A DNA stretch of 64,000 bases from an uncultured Clostridia bacterium (GTDB taxonomy: Bacteria > Bacillota > Clostridia > Oscillospirales > Acutalibacteraceae), in contig CAMCHQ010000004.1 of NCBI GenBank assembly GCA_945874765.1, forward strand, positions 1 through 64,000, given 5' to 3'. A program made the translations under genes and the position numbers. Under the pieces are notes generated by a model. It was not told the origin of the DNA and did no database searches. It was given only the letters and a program-made list of their open reading frames with translations. Below, one piece after another: positions 34,462-42,400 of the stretch. Positions within the stretch are counted from its first letter, which is position 1. Every line of letters begins with the position of its first letter.

Positions 34462-35178
34462 ATGAAACTTATTATTATTCGTCACGGCGACCCCGATTAT
34501 GAACACGATACTTTAACCGAAAAGGGCGTTCGTGAGGCAAAACTTTTGAGTAAACGTATTTCTAAACTTGACGTTAAGGCTTTTTATTGCTCACCGCTCG
34601 GCAGGGCACAGGATACCGCTTCTTATACTCTTGAAAAAATGAATAGAAGCGCCGAAACACTTCCTTGGCTTTGCGAATTTGAGGGAAAAATTTTAGACGG
34701 ACTTAAGCTCGTTCAGTGCTGGGACAGACTTCCGAGTCAGTGGACAAAATACCCTGAGCATTACGATTATAATAGTTGGTATAATTCAAAAATTATGAAA
34801 CACAGTAATGTTAAGAAAAAATATAAAGAAGTTTGCAACGGTCTTGATGAACTTCTTAAAAAACACGGCTATGAGCATCAGGGCAATATTTTTAAGGTGA
34901 ATAATTCAAACCACGATACAATCGTTCTTTTCTGCCATTTCGGCGTTGAGTGCGTTTTGCTTTCTCATATTATGTCTTGTTCTCCTATGGTGTTTTGGCA
35001 TAATTTCGTCGCATTGCCGACTTCTGTTACCACTCTTATTACCGAGGAAAGGGAAGAGGGGATTGCCGCTTTTCGCTGTCAGCAATTCGGTGATATCAGC
35101 CACCTTTACGCCGGAGGGGAAGAACCGTCTTTTGCCGCAAGGTTTTGTGAATGTTTTGGTGACGATACAAGACATTGA
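34462..35178 (+). CDS. Histidine phosphatase family protein
   Basis: 238 residues from the ATG at 34462. The longer in-frame start at 34411 lies inside the repeat hairpin and lacks a ribosome site. Phosphoglycerate-mutase fold: LIIIRHGDPDYE (catalytic His at residue 8), SPLGRAQDTA (residues about 46-55) and the second catalytic His in LFCHFGVE (about 160). The substrate is unknown; possible roles include small phosphoester or nucleotide phosphatase. It sits alone between the MITE-like element and a GPH transporter. Confidence 0.88.
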   Translation: MKLIIIRHGDPDYEHDTLTEKGVREAKLLSKRISKLDVKAFYCSPLGRAQDTASYTLEKMNRSAETLPWLCEFEGKILDGLKLVQCWDRLPSQWTKYPEHYDYNSWYNSKIMKHSNVKKKYKEVCNGLDELLKKHGYEHQGNIFKVNNSNHDTIVLFCHFGVECVLLSHIMSCSPMVFWHNFVALPTSVTTLITEEREEGIAAFRCQQFGDISHLYAGGEEPSFAARFCECFGDDTRH

Positions 35179-35229
35179 TTGATATTTTTGTTTATTTTCG
35201 TATTTTTGTATTAATTATGCAAAATAGTA

Positions 35230-35258
35230 TTGTAAAAAGTATTTATTTATAGTATTAT
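35230..35258 (+). promoter_or_regulatory. Promoter of the second GPH transporter
   Basis: TTGTAA (35230-35235) and TATTAT (35253-35258), 17-base spacer, 48 bases before the start. Confidence 0.6.
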
Positions 35259-35306
35259 ATATTTGTGAATTTTCACTAAAATAAGAGATAGGAATGTAAA
35301 ATTAAT

Positions 35307-36707
35307 ATGGAAAAAAACAAAACAGTTAAGCCTTTTGGGTTTAAAGACAAAATCGGCTATATGTTTGGCGATTTTGGTAATGACTTAACCTTTTTGCTCT
35401 CGTCAAGCTTTCTTATGAAGTTTTATACCGATGTTATGGACGTCGACGGTTATATTGTCGGTATAATTATGATGATTGCAAGATTTGTCGATGCATTTAC
35501 CGATGTTGCAATGGGCAGAATTTGCGATAAGAGTAAAATGACTCCGGTAGGCAAGTTTAAGCCGTGGATTAGGAGAATGTGCGGTCCTGTTGCGATTGTT
35601 TCGTTTTTGATGTATCAAAGTTCGCTTTCAGGTCTTCCTAAGCCTGCTAAGGTTGCTTATTTGTTTGTAACATATATTCTTTGGGGCTCTGTATTTTATA
35701 CCTCAATCAATATTCCTTACGGCTCAATGGCTTCCGCTATTTCGGATAATCCTAATGACAGGCAGTCGCTTTCAACATTCAGAACAATGGGCGGTATGTT
35801 TGCCGGCGCTATTATTATGGCTCTCGTTCCTCTTCTTATTTATAATAAGGAAAACGGTAATGATGTTATCAGCGGTACTAAGTTTACTATCGTTGCAGGT
35901 GTTTGCTCCTTACTTGCGGTAGGCTGTTATCTTCTTTGCTATACTCTTACTACCGAACGTGTAAGGGCTGAGGCTACAGAGGCACAACTTAAGAAAAACA
36001 ATCTCGGTGTAATGCTTAAAAATGCATTTAAAAACCGTGCGCTTATTTCTATTATTGTTGCCTCAATCTTTATGCTTATTTCTCAGCTTACCATTCAGCA
36101 AATGGCTAACTACGTATTCCCTAATTATTACGGTAATGCAAAAATTCAAAGCCTTTCGTTTGTTATGATGGGCGGCGGAATGGTTATTGCCGCTGTTATC
36201 GCAAAGCCTCTTGCCGCTAAATTCGGTAAGGCTGAAATCAGCGTTGCGTCGAATATGCTTGCAGGTGTCGTAAGTTTGCTCCTTTACTTTATCAGACCTC
36301 AAAACGTTTGGGTTTATGTTGCATTGCAATTCCTTTGCTGGTTCGGTCTCGGTGTGTTCTCAATGGTTGTTTGGGCACTTATTACAGACGTTATCGATTA
36401 TTCCGAAATTAAAAACGGAATACGTGAGGACGGCTCGGTTTACGCTCTTTATTCATTCGCACGTAAACTCGGTCAGTCACTCACTTCGGGTCTTTCGGGT
36501 GCGCTTCTCTCAATGATTGGCTATAAAAAATCAACTGCGTTTGATCCTCAGGTTAAAGAGGGTATTTTTGATATTTCAACTCTCGTTCCCGCAATCAGTT
36601 TCATTTTGCTTGCACTTATCCTTTGGTTCTGGTATCCGCTTAAGAAAAAGCTTGTTGACGAAAACGTTGAATTTCTTAAGAAAAAACATAATAAAACAGA
36701 AGAGTAA
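35307..36707 (+). CDS. GPH-family (MelB-like) sugar:cation symporter
   Basis: 466 residues, twelve membrane segments. N-terminal family pattern GYMFGDFGNDLTFLLSSSFLMKFYTDV and the cation-site region ARFVDAFTDVAMGRICDKSKMTPVGKFKPW. The second half has ALITDVIDYSEIKNGIREDGSVYALYSFARKLGQ, which is diagnostic. It probably imports a glycoside, pentoside or hexuronide; substrate unknown. It has its own promoter and a strong terminator. GTG/ATG choice is not an issue; the ATG at 35307 follows GAGATAGGA. Confidence 0.88.
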   Translation: MEKNKTVKPFGFKDKIGYMFGDFGNDLTFLLSSSFLMKFYTDVMDVDGYIVGIIMMIARFVDAFTDVAMGRICDKSKMTPVGKFKPWIRRMCGPVAIVSFLMYQSSLSGLPKPAKVAYLFVTYILWGSVFYTSINIPYGSMASAISDNPNDRQSLSTFRTMGGMFAGAIIMALVPLLIYNKENGNDVISGTKFTIVAGVCSLLAVGCYLLCYTLTTERVRAEATEAQLKKNNLGVMLKNAFKNRALISIIVASIFMLISQLTIQQMANYVFPNYYGNAKIQSLSFVMMGGGMVIAAVIAKPLAAKFGKAEISVASNMLAGVVSLLLYFIRPQNVWVYVALQFLCWFGLGVFSMVVWALITDVIDYSEIKNGIREDGSVYALYSFARKLGQSLTSGLSGALLSMIGYKKSTAFDPQVKEGIFDISTLVPAISFILLALILWFWYPLKKKLVDENVEFLKKKHNKTEE

Positions 36708-36712
36708 AATTA

Positions 36713-36746
36713 AAGCGTTGGAGATTTTTCTCCAACGCTTATTTTA
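36713..36746 (+). terminator. Terminator of the second GPH gene
   Basis: AAGCGTTGGAGA and TCTCCAACGCTT form a perfect 12-base stem followed by ATTTTAT. Confidence 0.8.
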
Positions 36747-36787
36747 TAGTATTGAATTGTCGGTCAAACACCCGCCATTTATTTCTG

Positions 36788-37150
36788 TCAAATTTTCGCA
36801 ATCTTTTTAATCGCTTCAAAACTTTCGCTTGAAATAATGTGCTCAATTCTGCACGCATCCTCGGCGGCGGTTTTAGCGTCAACTCCGAGACTGACAAGCC
36901 ATTTTGAAAGGGTGGTGTGCCTTTCGTATATCTTCTCTGCAATTTGCCTTCCGGAATCAAGCAAGGTGATATATCCCGACGAGTCAACCTCAATATATCC
37001 GTTTTCTCTTAAATTTTTCATAGCAACGCTTACACTCGGTTTTGAAAAGCCCAATTCGTTTGCTATATCAATAGAACGTACTGCACCGTTCTTATTTTTT
37101 AATACTAATATTGTTTCGAGGTAATTCTCGGCTGATTCCTGAATTTTCAT
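36788..37150 (-). CDS. DtxR/MntR-family metal-dependent regulator
   Basis: 120 residues from the ATG at 37150, supported by GAAGGTG upstream; a longer in-frame start exists but is not family-like. The N-terminal winged helix MKIQESAENYLETILVL, SIDIANELGFSKPSVSVAMKNL (residues about 1-60) and the dimerisation/metal domain with HTTLSKWLVSLGV and EHIISSESFEAI identify it. The C-terminal SH3-like domain is absent. It is divergent from feoA-feoA-feoB, whose promoters carry five matching operator boxes, so it most likely represses ferrous iron uptake with Fe2+ as corepressor. Confidence 0.88.
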   Translation of the reverse strand: MKIQESAENYLETILVLKNKNGAVRSIDIANELGFSKPSVSVAMKNLRENGYIEVDSSGYITLLDSGRQIAEKIYERHTTLSKWLVSLGVDAKTAAEDACRIEHIISSESFEAIKKIAKI

Positions 37151-37184
37151 ATCGCACCTTCGCTTATTACATAATATACAAGAT

Positions 37185-37213
37185 ATTATAACATTATCAA
37201 TAAATTTTTTCAA
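37185..37213 (-). promoter_or_regulatory. Promoter of the DtxR-type regulator
   Basis: Minus-strand TTGAAA (37208-37213) and TATAAT (37185-37190), 17-base spacer. None of the GTTAG boxes overlaps it. Confidence 0.6.
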
Positions 37214-37239
37214 GTTTTATAAAAAGTTGAATTTTTTTC

Positions 37240-37311
37240 TTGACAAAACAGTTAGTCGGCGCTAACATATAAGCAGTTAGAGAAAGCTAACAAACGTTAG
37301 TAATGTCTAAC
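37240..37311 (+). promoter_or_regulatory. feoA promoter with three GTTAG-N6-CTAAC operators
   Basis: TTGACA (37240-37245) and TAACAT (37263-37268), 17-base spacer. Three 16-base boxes GTTAG-N6-CTAAC start at 37251, 37276 and 37296. Box 1 covers the spacer and -10; boxes 2 and 3 lie downstream. DtxR-type operators contain TTAG and CTAA half sites, so the divergent regulator is the natural partner. Confidence 0.8.
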
Positions 37312-37342
37312 AATCATTTACTTAAGCGGAGGAATGTATATT

Positions 37343-37555
37343 ATGATGCCGATTACTTTAGCAGACGCAGGCGAAGAATTTACAATACAGCGTATCGCAG
37401 GCAAGCCGGAGGTTAAAGCTCATTTGGCTGATTTGGGCTTTGTTGTCGGCGGCAATGTATCTGTTATTTCTTCCCATTCGGGTAATGTGATTGTTAATGT
37501 TAAAGGCGCACGAATTGCTATAAGCGAGGGTATGGCGCAAAAGATTTTTGTTTAA
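37343..37555 (+). CDS. feoA: FeoA-domain protein (first copy)
   Basis: 70 residues from the ATG at 37343, which sits 10 bases after GCGGAGG; the ATG at 37334 is too close to that site. A single SH3-like FeoA domain: EEFTIQRIAGKPEVKAHLADLGFVVGGNVSVISSHSGNVIVNVKGARIAISEGMAQKI. It is thought to interact with FeoB and tune Fe2+ transport. It is the first gene after the operator cluster. Confidence 0.88.
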   Translation: MMPITLADAGEEFTIQRIAGKPEVKAHLADLGFVVGGNVSVISSHSGNVIVNVKGARIAISEGMAQKIFV

Positions 37556-37585
37556 AATTTAATAAAAATACAAGGAGGAAAAAGA

Positions 37586-37807
37586 ATGCGCACTTTAAAA
37601 GAAGTAAAAGTAGGTCAAACCTGTACTGTAAAACGTGTCCACGGTGAAGGCGCTTTAAGACGCAGAATTATGGATATGGGCATTACAAAGGGTGTTGAAA
37701 TTTACGTCAGAAAGGTTGCCCCTTTGGGAGATCCTATTGAAATCACTGTCAGAGATTATGAACTTTCGGTTCGTAAAAATGACGCTGAACTTATCGAGGT
37801 TGAATAA
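37586..37807 (+). CDS. feoA: FeoA-domain protein (second copy)
   Basis: 73 residues, a single SH3-like domain with the classical pattern GQTCTVKRVHGEGALRRRIMDMGITKGVEIYVRKVAPLGDPIEITVRDYELSVRK. It is closer to canonical FeoA than the first copy. AAGGAGG precedes the ATG. A terminator follows, so the two feoA genes form a unit separable from feoB. Confidence 0.93.
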   Translation: MRTLKEVKVGQTCTVKRVHGEGALRRRIMDMGITKGVEIYVRKVAPLGDPIEITVRDYELSVRKNDAELIEVE

Positions 37808-37808
37808 T

Positions 37809-37830
37809 TGGGATTAAATCCCATTTTTTT
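37809..37830 (+). terminator. Terminator between feoA and feoB
   Basis: TGGGAT, a three-base loop, ATCCCA and seven T residues. The stem is short, so partial read-through into feoB is possible. Confidence 0.6.
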
Positions 37831-37840
37831 AGAAGTGTGG

Positions 37841-37889
37841 GTTAGTTGTCACTAATAAAAATTAGCCTACGCTAACACAACTTGATAAT
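37841..37889 (+). promoter_or_regulatory. feoB promoter with two further operator boxes
   Basis: Box 4 GTTAG-N6-CTAAT (37841-37856) and box 5 ATTAG-N6-CTAAC (37861-37876), 20 bases start to start. A promoter TTAGCC (37862-37867) with GATAAT (37884-37889), 16-base spacer, overlaps box 5. The -35 is weak, so the exact promoter is uncertain; the boxes are clear. Confidence 0.6.
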
Positions 37890-37916
37890 TAATATAAATG
37901 AAAGGATATACATAAT

Positions 37917-40130
37917 ATGAGTATTAAAATTGCTCTTGCCGGTAACCCTAACTGCGGTAAAACTACTTTGTTTAACGCTCTTACCGGTTCTAACCAATAT
38001 GTCGGCAACTGGCCGGGCGTAACGGTTGAAAAGAAGGAGGGTAAACTCAAAAAGCATAATGATGTAATCATTACTGACCTTCCGGGTATTTATTCACTTT
38101 CTCCATACACATTGGAGGAGGTTGTAGCACGTAATTATCTTATTGATGAAAAACCTGATGTCGTTCTTAACATTATCGACGGAACAAACCTTGAAAGAAA
38201 CCTTTATTTGACAACTCAAATTGTTGAACTCGGTATTCCTGTAGTTGTTGCCGTAAATATGATGGATGTTGTTAAAAAGAGCGGTAATAAGATTAATACT
38301 AAGGAACTTTCAAGACAGCTTGCTTGCCCTGTAGTTGAGATTTCTGCATTAAAAGGTACAGGTATTATGGAAGCTGGCGAAACAGCTATTGAAGCAGCAG
38401 GCGGTCCCGCAACAATTCCTCAGCACGAATTTACCGGTGCGGTTGAGCACGCTATTGCTCATATCGAAGAAGCAGCTCTTCATAATATGCCTGAAAATCA
38501 GCAGCGTTGGTACGCTATTAAGATTTTTGAAAGCGATGAAAAGGTACTTGAAAGACTTCATCTTTCAGATACAACTCTTGCTCATATTAAAAAGGATATT
38601 GAAGCGGCAGAAACCGAAATGGACGATGACGCAGAAAGTATTATTACTAATGAAAGATATCTTTATATTTCTTCAATCATTAAGGCTGTATATAAAAAAG
38701 CAAGTAAGGAAAAACTTTCCAAGTCGGATAAGATTGACCGAGTTTTAACTAACAGATGGCTTGCGCTTCCTATATTTGCGGTAATTATGGTTGCAATTTA
38801 TTATATCGCTGTTTCAACAATCGGCGGTAAGGTAACAGACTGGACAAACGACATACTTTTCGGCGAGTGGATTCAGGGCGGTGTTCAGACACTTCTTGAA
38901 AATGCACACGCTTCCGATTGGGTAATTTCACTTGTAGTTGACGGTATCATCGGCGGTATCGCTGCTCCGGTAGGCTTTGCTCCTCAAATGGCTATCGTAT
39001 TCCTCTTCCTTTCAATCCTTGAGGACTGCGGTTATATGAGCCGTGTAGCCTTCATTATGGACCGTATTTTCAGAAAATTCGGCGTATCCGGCAAATCGTT
39101 CATTCCGTTCCTTATTTCTTCGGGCTGCGGCGTTCCCGGTATTATGGCTACTCGTACAATTGAAAACGAAAAAGACAGAAGAATGACTATGATGACAACA
39201 ACAGCTATCCCTTGCGGTGCTAAACTTCCTGTTCTTGCACTTCTCGGCGGTTATATTATGGGCGATAAATCGGGTCTCCTTTCTGCAGGCTTCTACTTTA
39301 TCGGTATCGCAGTTGTAGTTATCGCTTGTATCATTCTTAAGAAAACTAAGATGTTTGCAGGTGAACCTGCTCCTTTCGTTATGGAACTTCCGGAATACCA
39401 TATTCCGTCAGTTAAAAACGTTCTTCTCCACGTTTGGGAAAGAGTTTGGGCATTCCTTAAGAAAGCCGGAACAATCCTCTTCCTTTGCTGTGCAGTAATG
39501 TGGTTCCTTGGTAACTTCGGCGTTATGAACGGTTCGTTCAAACTTCTTGATACCGAATCTTCTGAAATTGAATATTGCTTTCTTGCAATTATCGGCGGCG
39601 CTATTGCTCCTATCTTTAAGCCACTCGGCTTCAGTACTTGGAGAGCAGTTGCAGCTACATTCTCAGGCTTTGTTGCTAAAGAGGGTATCACCTCAACAAT
39701 GGGCGTTATCGCAGGTTTCGACGGCGGCGCAGAAAGCTATTCCGAATCAATGAGAACTGCTTTCAATAACTTCCTTGCAACAACTTCTAACCCGTCTGCT
39801 AAAGTTCTTGCTCTTGCAGCATTCTCATTCCTTGTATTCAACTTGTTCGACTCTCCTTGCCTTGCAGCTATTTCAACAATGGCAAAGGAAATCGGCTCTA
39901 AAAAATATTTCTGGTTTGCAATCGTATTCCAAAACGTAATGGCTTATTGCCTTGCACTTATGGTATATCAAATCGGCGGTTTGGTAATGGGCGTTGTTCC
40001 TTTCGGCGTAGGTACAGTTGCGGCATTTATTGTTCTTGCATTAATTCTTTACCTCCTCTTCAGACCGGACCCTGTTAAGAAAATGAAAAAGCAAGCAGCT
40101 AAAAATAAGGTGAACTATGAACATGCTTAA
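37917..40130 (+). CDS. feoB: Ferrous iron transporter FeoB
   Basis: 737 residues. An N-terminal GTPase domain: GNPNCGKTTLFNALTG (G1, residues about 9-24), TVEKKEG, DLPG (G3), NMMD (G4) and SALKG (G5). A helical spacer follows, then a membrane domain from about 275 with two Gate motifs (SCGVPGIMATRTIENEKDRR and FDSPCLAAISTM). It imports Fe2+ across the membrane. GAAAGGA precedes the ATG. Its end overlaps a 41-residue membrane ORF. Regulated by the five GTTAG boxes upstream. Confidence 0.97.
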   Translation: MSIKIALAGNPNCGKTTLFNALTGSNQYVGNWPGVTVEKKEGKLKKHNDVIITDLPGIYSLSPYTLEEVVARNYLIDEKPDVVLNIIDGTNLERNLYLTTQIVELGIPVVVAVNMMDVVKKSGNKINTKELSRQLACPVVEISALKGTGIMEAGETAIEAAGGPATIPQHEFTGAVEHAIAHIEEAALHNMPENQQRWYAIKIFESDEKVLERLHLSDTTLAHIKKDIEAAETEMDDDAESIITNERYLYISSIIKAVYKKASKEKLSKSDKIDRVLTNRWLALPIFAVIMVAIYYIAVSTIGGKVTDWTNDILFGEWIQGGVQTLLENAHASDWVISLVVDGIIGGIAAPVGFAPQMAIVFLFLSILEDCGYMSRVAFIMDRIFRKFGVSGKSFIPFLISSGCGVPGIMATRTIENEKDRRMTMMTTTAIPCGAKLPVLALLGGYIMGDKSGLLSAGFYFIGIAVVVIACIILKKTKMFAGEPAPFVMELPEYHIPSVKNVLLHVWERVWAFLKKAGTILFLCCAVMWFLGNFGVMNGSFKLLDTESSEIEYCFLAIIGGAIAPIFKPLGFSTWRAVAATFSGFVAKEGITSTMGVIAGFDGGAESYSESMRTAFNNFLATTSNPSAKVLALAAFSFLVFNLFDSPCLAAISTMAKEIGSKKYFWFAIVFQNVMAYCLALMVYQIGGLVMGVVPFGVGTVAAFIVLALILYLLFRPDPVKKMKKQAAKNKVNYEHA

Positions 40131-40242
40131 TGCAGCGGCATCTAATGTCCCGATAGGCAAAACAGATGTTATAGTTTTAATTGTTATTGCCGTTATTATG
40201 GTTGCAGCGGTAACATTTGTAAAAAGCTTTTTTAAAAAGTAA
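40117..40242 (+). CDS. 41-residue membrane protein overlapping feoB
   Basis: ATG at 40117 with AAGGTG 4 bases upstream, in another frame than feoB and overlapping its last 14 bases. The protein has one hydrophobic helix (VIVLIVIAVIMVAAVTFV) between short polar ends and finishes KSFFKK. It was too short for automatic calling. The layout resembles the small N-terminal part of FeoB-associated proteins, and it may be an accessory subunit of the transporter. I know no named family for it. Confidence 0.6.
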   Translation: MNMLNAAASNVPIGKTDVIVLIVIAVIMVAAVTFVKSFFKK

Positions 40243-40270
40243 TTAAAAGATTAAAAAAGGTTGTGATAAT

Positions 40271-40468
40271 ATGATTACTTGGATAACACATAATTTGACT
40301 AATATTATTGTTCTTGCAATAGTGTTTACGCTTATGGTTCTTGCCGTTGTAAGAATCGTTAAGGACAGAAAAGCGGGTATTATGGCTTGCGGTCAAAAGT
40401 GTGAGCATTGCCACGGCTGTTGTGCCGATTGTAATGCGTGTTGCTCAGCTAAAACTCACGCTAAATAA
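40271..40468 (+). CDS. FeoB-associated Cys-rich membrane protein
   Basis: 65 residues: one membrane helix (IIVLAIVFTLMVLAVVRIV, residues about 11-29), then a cytoplasmic tail with eight cysteines in CGQKCEHCHGCCADCNACC. This matches the FeoB-associated cysteine-rich family (Pfam type 12669), which follows feoB in Firmicutes. The cysteines and His could bind Fe2+ or another metal. AAAGGTTGTG lies before the ATG. Confidence 0.88.
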   Translation: MITWITHNLTNIIVLAIVFTLMVLAVVRIVKDRKAGIMACGQKCEHCHGCCADCNACCSAKTHAK

Positions 40469-40491
40469 TCTTTTAATAATTTTATGGAATT

Positions 40492-40537
40492 TTCCGTTTG
40501 CATCTGCTATAATGGTGCAAACGGATTTTTCTTTTTA
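40492..40537 (+). terminator. Terminator of the feo locus
   Basis: TCCGTTTGCA and TGCAAACGGA form a perfect 10-base stem followed by TTTTTCTTTTT. The loop contains TATAAT, which could also be part of a promoter for the next gene. Confidence 0.8.
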
Positions 40538-40548
40538 GGAGTTACGAT

Positions 40549-41232
40549 ATGATTAAAACTGTTTTGTTCGATTTGGACGATACTATTCTTGATTTTAAAA
40601 CGAGTGAAAGAATAGCTTTGAGTAAAACTTTAGTTAAACTTAATATTGAGCCGACAGAAGAAATAATCGAAAAATACAGCAAATATAATATTTCCCAGTG
40701 GAAGCGCCTTGAACTCGGCGAAATCAATAGGGAAGAAGTTAAAGTCAATCGTTACAAACTTCTTTTTGACGATATAGGTGTTGATGCCTCACCGAAAAAA
40801 GCGACCGAAATTTATGAAGAAAATCTTGCACACGGTCATTATTTTGTCGACGGCGCAAAGCAAATGCTTAACTCTATATATAATGATTATGATTTATACC
40901 TTGTGTCAAACGGCGCAAAAAGGGTGCAGGAGGGCAGACTCGCTACTGCCGATATTTCTCATTGTTTTAAGGGTATATTTATTTCGGAAGTTGTCGGTTT
41001 TGAAAAGCCGAATGTAAAGTTTTTTGAAAATGTTTTTTCTCAAATCGAAAATTTTGACAGAGAACAGACGGTAATTATAGGCGACAGTCTTTCTTCGGAT
41101 ATTAAGGGCGGTAAAGGTGCAAAAATAAAAACCGTCTGGTTTAACCCAAACGGTCTTGAATGTGACGATATTGTTCCCGATTATCAAATTTCATCATTAG
41201 ATGAAATAAAGCCGCTTCTTGCAACGCTCTAA
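40549..41232 (+). CDS. HAD hydrolase, YjjG-like (noncanonical nucleotidase type)
   Basis: 227 residues. HAD motif I LFDLDDTILDF (nucleophile Asp 8), cap domain to about 95, motif II LVSNGAKRVQEGRL (about 117-130), motif III Lys in VVGFEKPN and motif IV IIGDSLSSDIKGGKGAKIKTVWFNP. The YjjG type dephosphorylates noncanonical or pyrimidine nucleoside monophosphates. The exact substrate is inferred from family only. TTAGGAGTT precedes the ATG. Confidence 0.88.
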   Translation: MIKTVLFDLDDTILDFKTSERIALSKTLVKLNIEPTEEIIEKYSKYNISQWKRLELGEINREEVKVNRYKLLFDDIGVDASPKKATEIYEENLAHGHYFVDGAKQMLNSIYNDYDLYLVSNGAKRVQEGRLATADISHCFKGIFISEVVGFEKPNVKFFENVFSQIENFDREQTVIIGDSLSSDIKGGKGAKIKTVWFNPNGLECDDIVPDYQISSLDEIKPLLATL

Positions 41233-41248
41233 TGACAAAGATTTAATC

Positions 41249-41305
41249 GGGGACCCCCAAAAGCGTAAGCTTTTCGACGCCGTAGGGCAGGGGCTTGCTC
41301 CTGCC
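41249..41305. repeat. Dispersed palindromic repeat, copy 3, plus GGCAGG hairpin
   Basis: TCGGGGACCCCCAAAAGCG followed by TAAGCTTTTCG is related to units at 1 and 7923. Next to it GGCAGGGGCTTGCTCCTGCC forms a hairpin. A related TAGGGAATGGCTTGCTC segment occurs inside copy B of the MITE-like element (59622). Confidence 0.5.
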
Positions 41306-41312
41306 GTTAATT

Positions 41313-42269
41313 TTAATATAATCTCTTTTCAAGCTCCTCACAGCTAAGGCATTTTGCCTCTTTGAGGAGCTTTTTGTATCTGTCCATATTGTATTGCGAA
41401 TGTTCGGTCTCCTTGCTCCAAAGGTGAATAACCCAACTTTCCTCACCGAAATATGTAACGGTTAAAACGCCTACTATTGCCATTTTAATTTTTGATAATA
41501 CGTCATAATCATAAACGGCGGTAAGAAAATATTTGAATAAGAAATACATTGCTATTTGCTCGTTGAATGTTTCGTTTGCAATTTCTTTTTCCTTGCCGTT
41601 TTTAACCTTTTCAACCCATTCGCTGTTTATAACTTCAGGATTGTCGAATACATCAAAAAAGTCGATATCGTTATCTCCCTCGCTGTATTCCTCTAAATCC
41701 TTTTGTATCTCTTTTCCGTATTCAAGAAGTTCTTTGAGCCTGTCTTTAATGTACTTTTCTCTGTTTTGAACTATCTCGTAAGCCTTTTTTCTTGCTTTTA
41801 CAAGATAAAAATATGTCTGTGCATCAATCTCGTTAAGCTCGGGTAATCTGTCGTTTACTTCGTCCGTAAATGTCATCTTTTCTTTTAAATTAAACATCAT
41901 ATCGCTTGCAACAGGACAGGAAAACGATACGCCCATTTCCTCCGTGCCGCCGAAATCGTTGATAAATCTCGGAAATGTTCGGCACGTGTACGGCGTGTGC
42001 TCTCCTCCGATTGCAATGTGCATATCGCATAGGTTTTCATCATTTAAAAACGGACAGCGCTTTTTATCCGCAAGCCTGAAAATAGTGTTGCCGAATTCGT
42101 CTTTTGTCAGCACACTGTCTATTCTTTGCCTTATTTTACCCGATATTTTTTTGTAATATTCAAGCGATTTTTCATCTGCGTCAACTTCCCAGCCTTGGCA
42201 GCAGGAATCGGGGCAGGCACCCGCAATACATTTAAAATCTTTATAAAAACTCGGTGTTCTAAGTATCAT
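41313..42269 (-). CDS. FliB-like (flagellin lysine-N-methylase) family protein
   Basis: 318 residues. The N-terminal metal-binding cysteine cluster CIAGACPDSCCQGW (residues about 14-27), CPFLNDENLCDMH and TCRTFPRF are typical of FliB/YkgJ-like proteins. In Salmonella FliB methylates flagellin lysines. No flagellar gene lies in the window and many Clostridia carry FliB-like proteins without motility, so the target may be another surface protein. Single gene between a HAD phosphatase and a CDF transporter. Confidence 0.78.
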   Translation of the reverse strand: MILRTPSFYKDFKCIAGACPDSCCQGWEVDADEKSLEYYKKISGKIRQRIDSVLTKDEFGNTIFRLADKKRCPFLNDENLCDMHIAIGGEHTPYTCRTFPRFINDFGGTEEMGVSFSCPVASDMMFNLKEKMTFTDEVNDRLPELNEIDAQTYFYLVKARKKAYEIVQNREKYIKDRLKELLEYGKEIQKDLEEYSEGDNDIDFFDVFDNPEVINSEWVEKVKNGKEKEIANETFNEQIAMYFLFKYFLTAVYDYDVLSKIKMAIVGVLTVTYFGEESWVIHLWSKETEHSQYNMDRYKKLLKEAKCLSCEELEKRLY

Positions 42270-42338
42270 AACTTTTCCCTCAATATGAAAATATACCTCT
42301 ATTTTATCACTATTTTTAAAAAACGCAATATAATCTTA

Positions 42339-42367
42339 TTGCACACAATCAATAATAATGTTAATAT
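42339..42367 (+). promoter_or_regulatory. Promoter of the CDF transporter
   Basis: TTGCAC (42339-42344) and TAATAT (42362-42367), 17-base spacer, about 33 bases before the start. Confidence 0.45.
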
Positions 42368-42400
42368 ATAGATACTAATTATTTATAGGGACTGATTATT

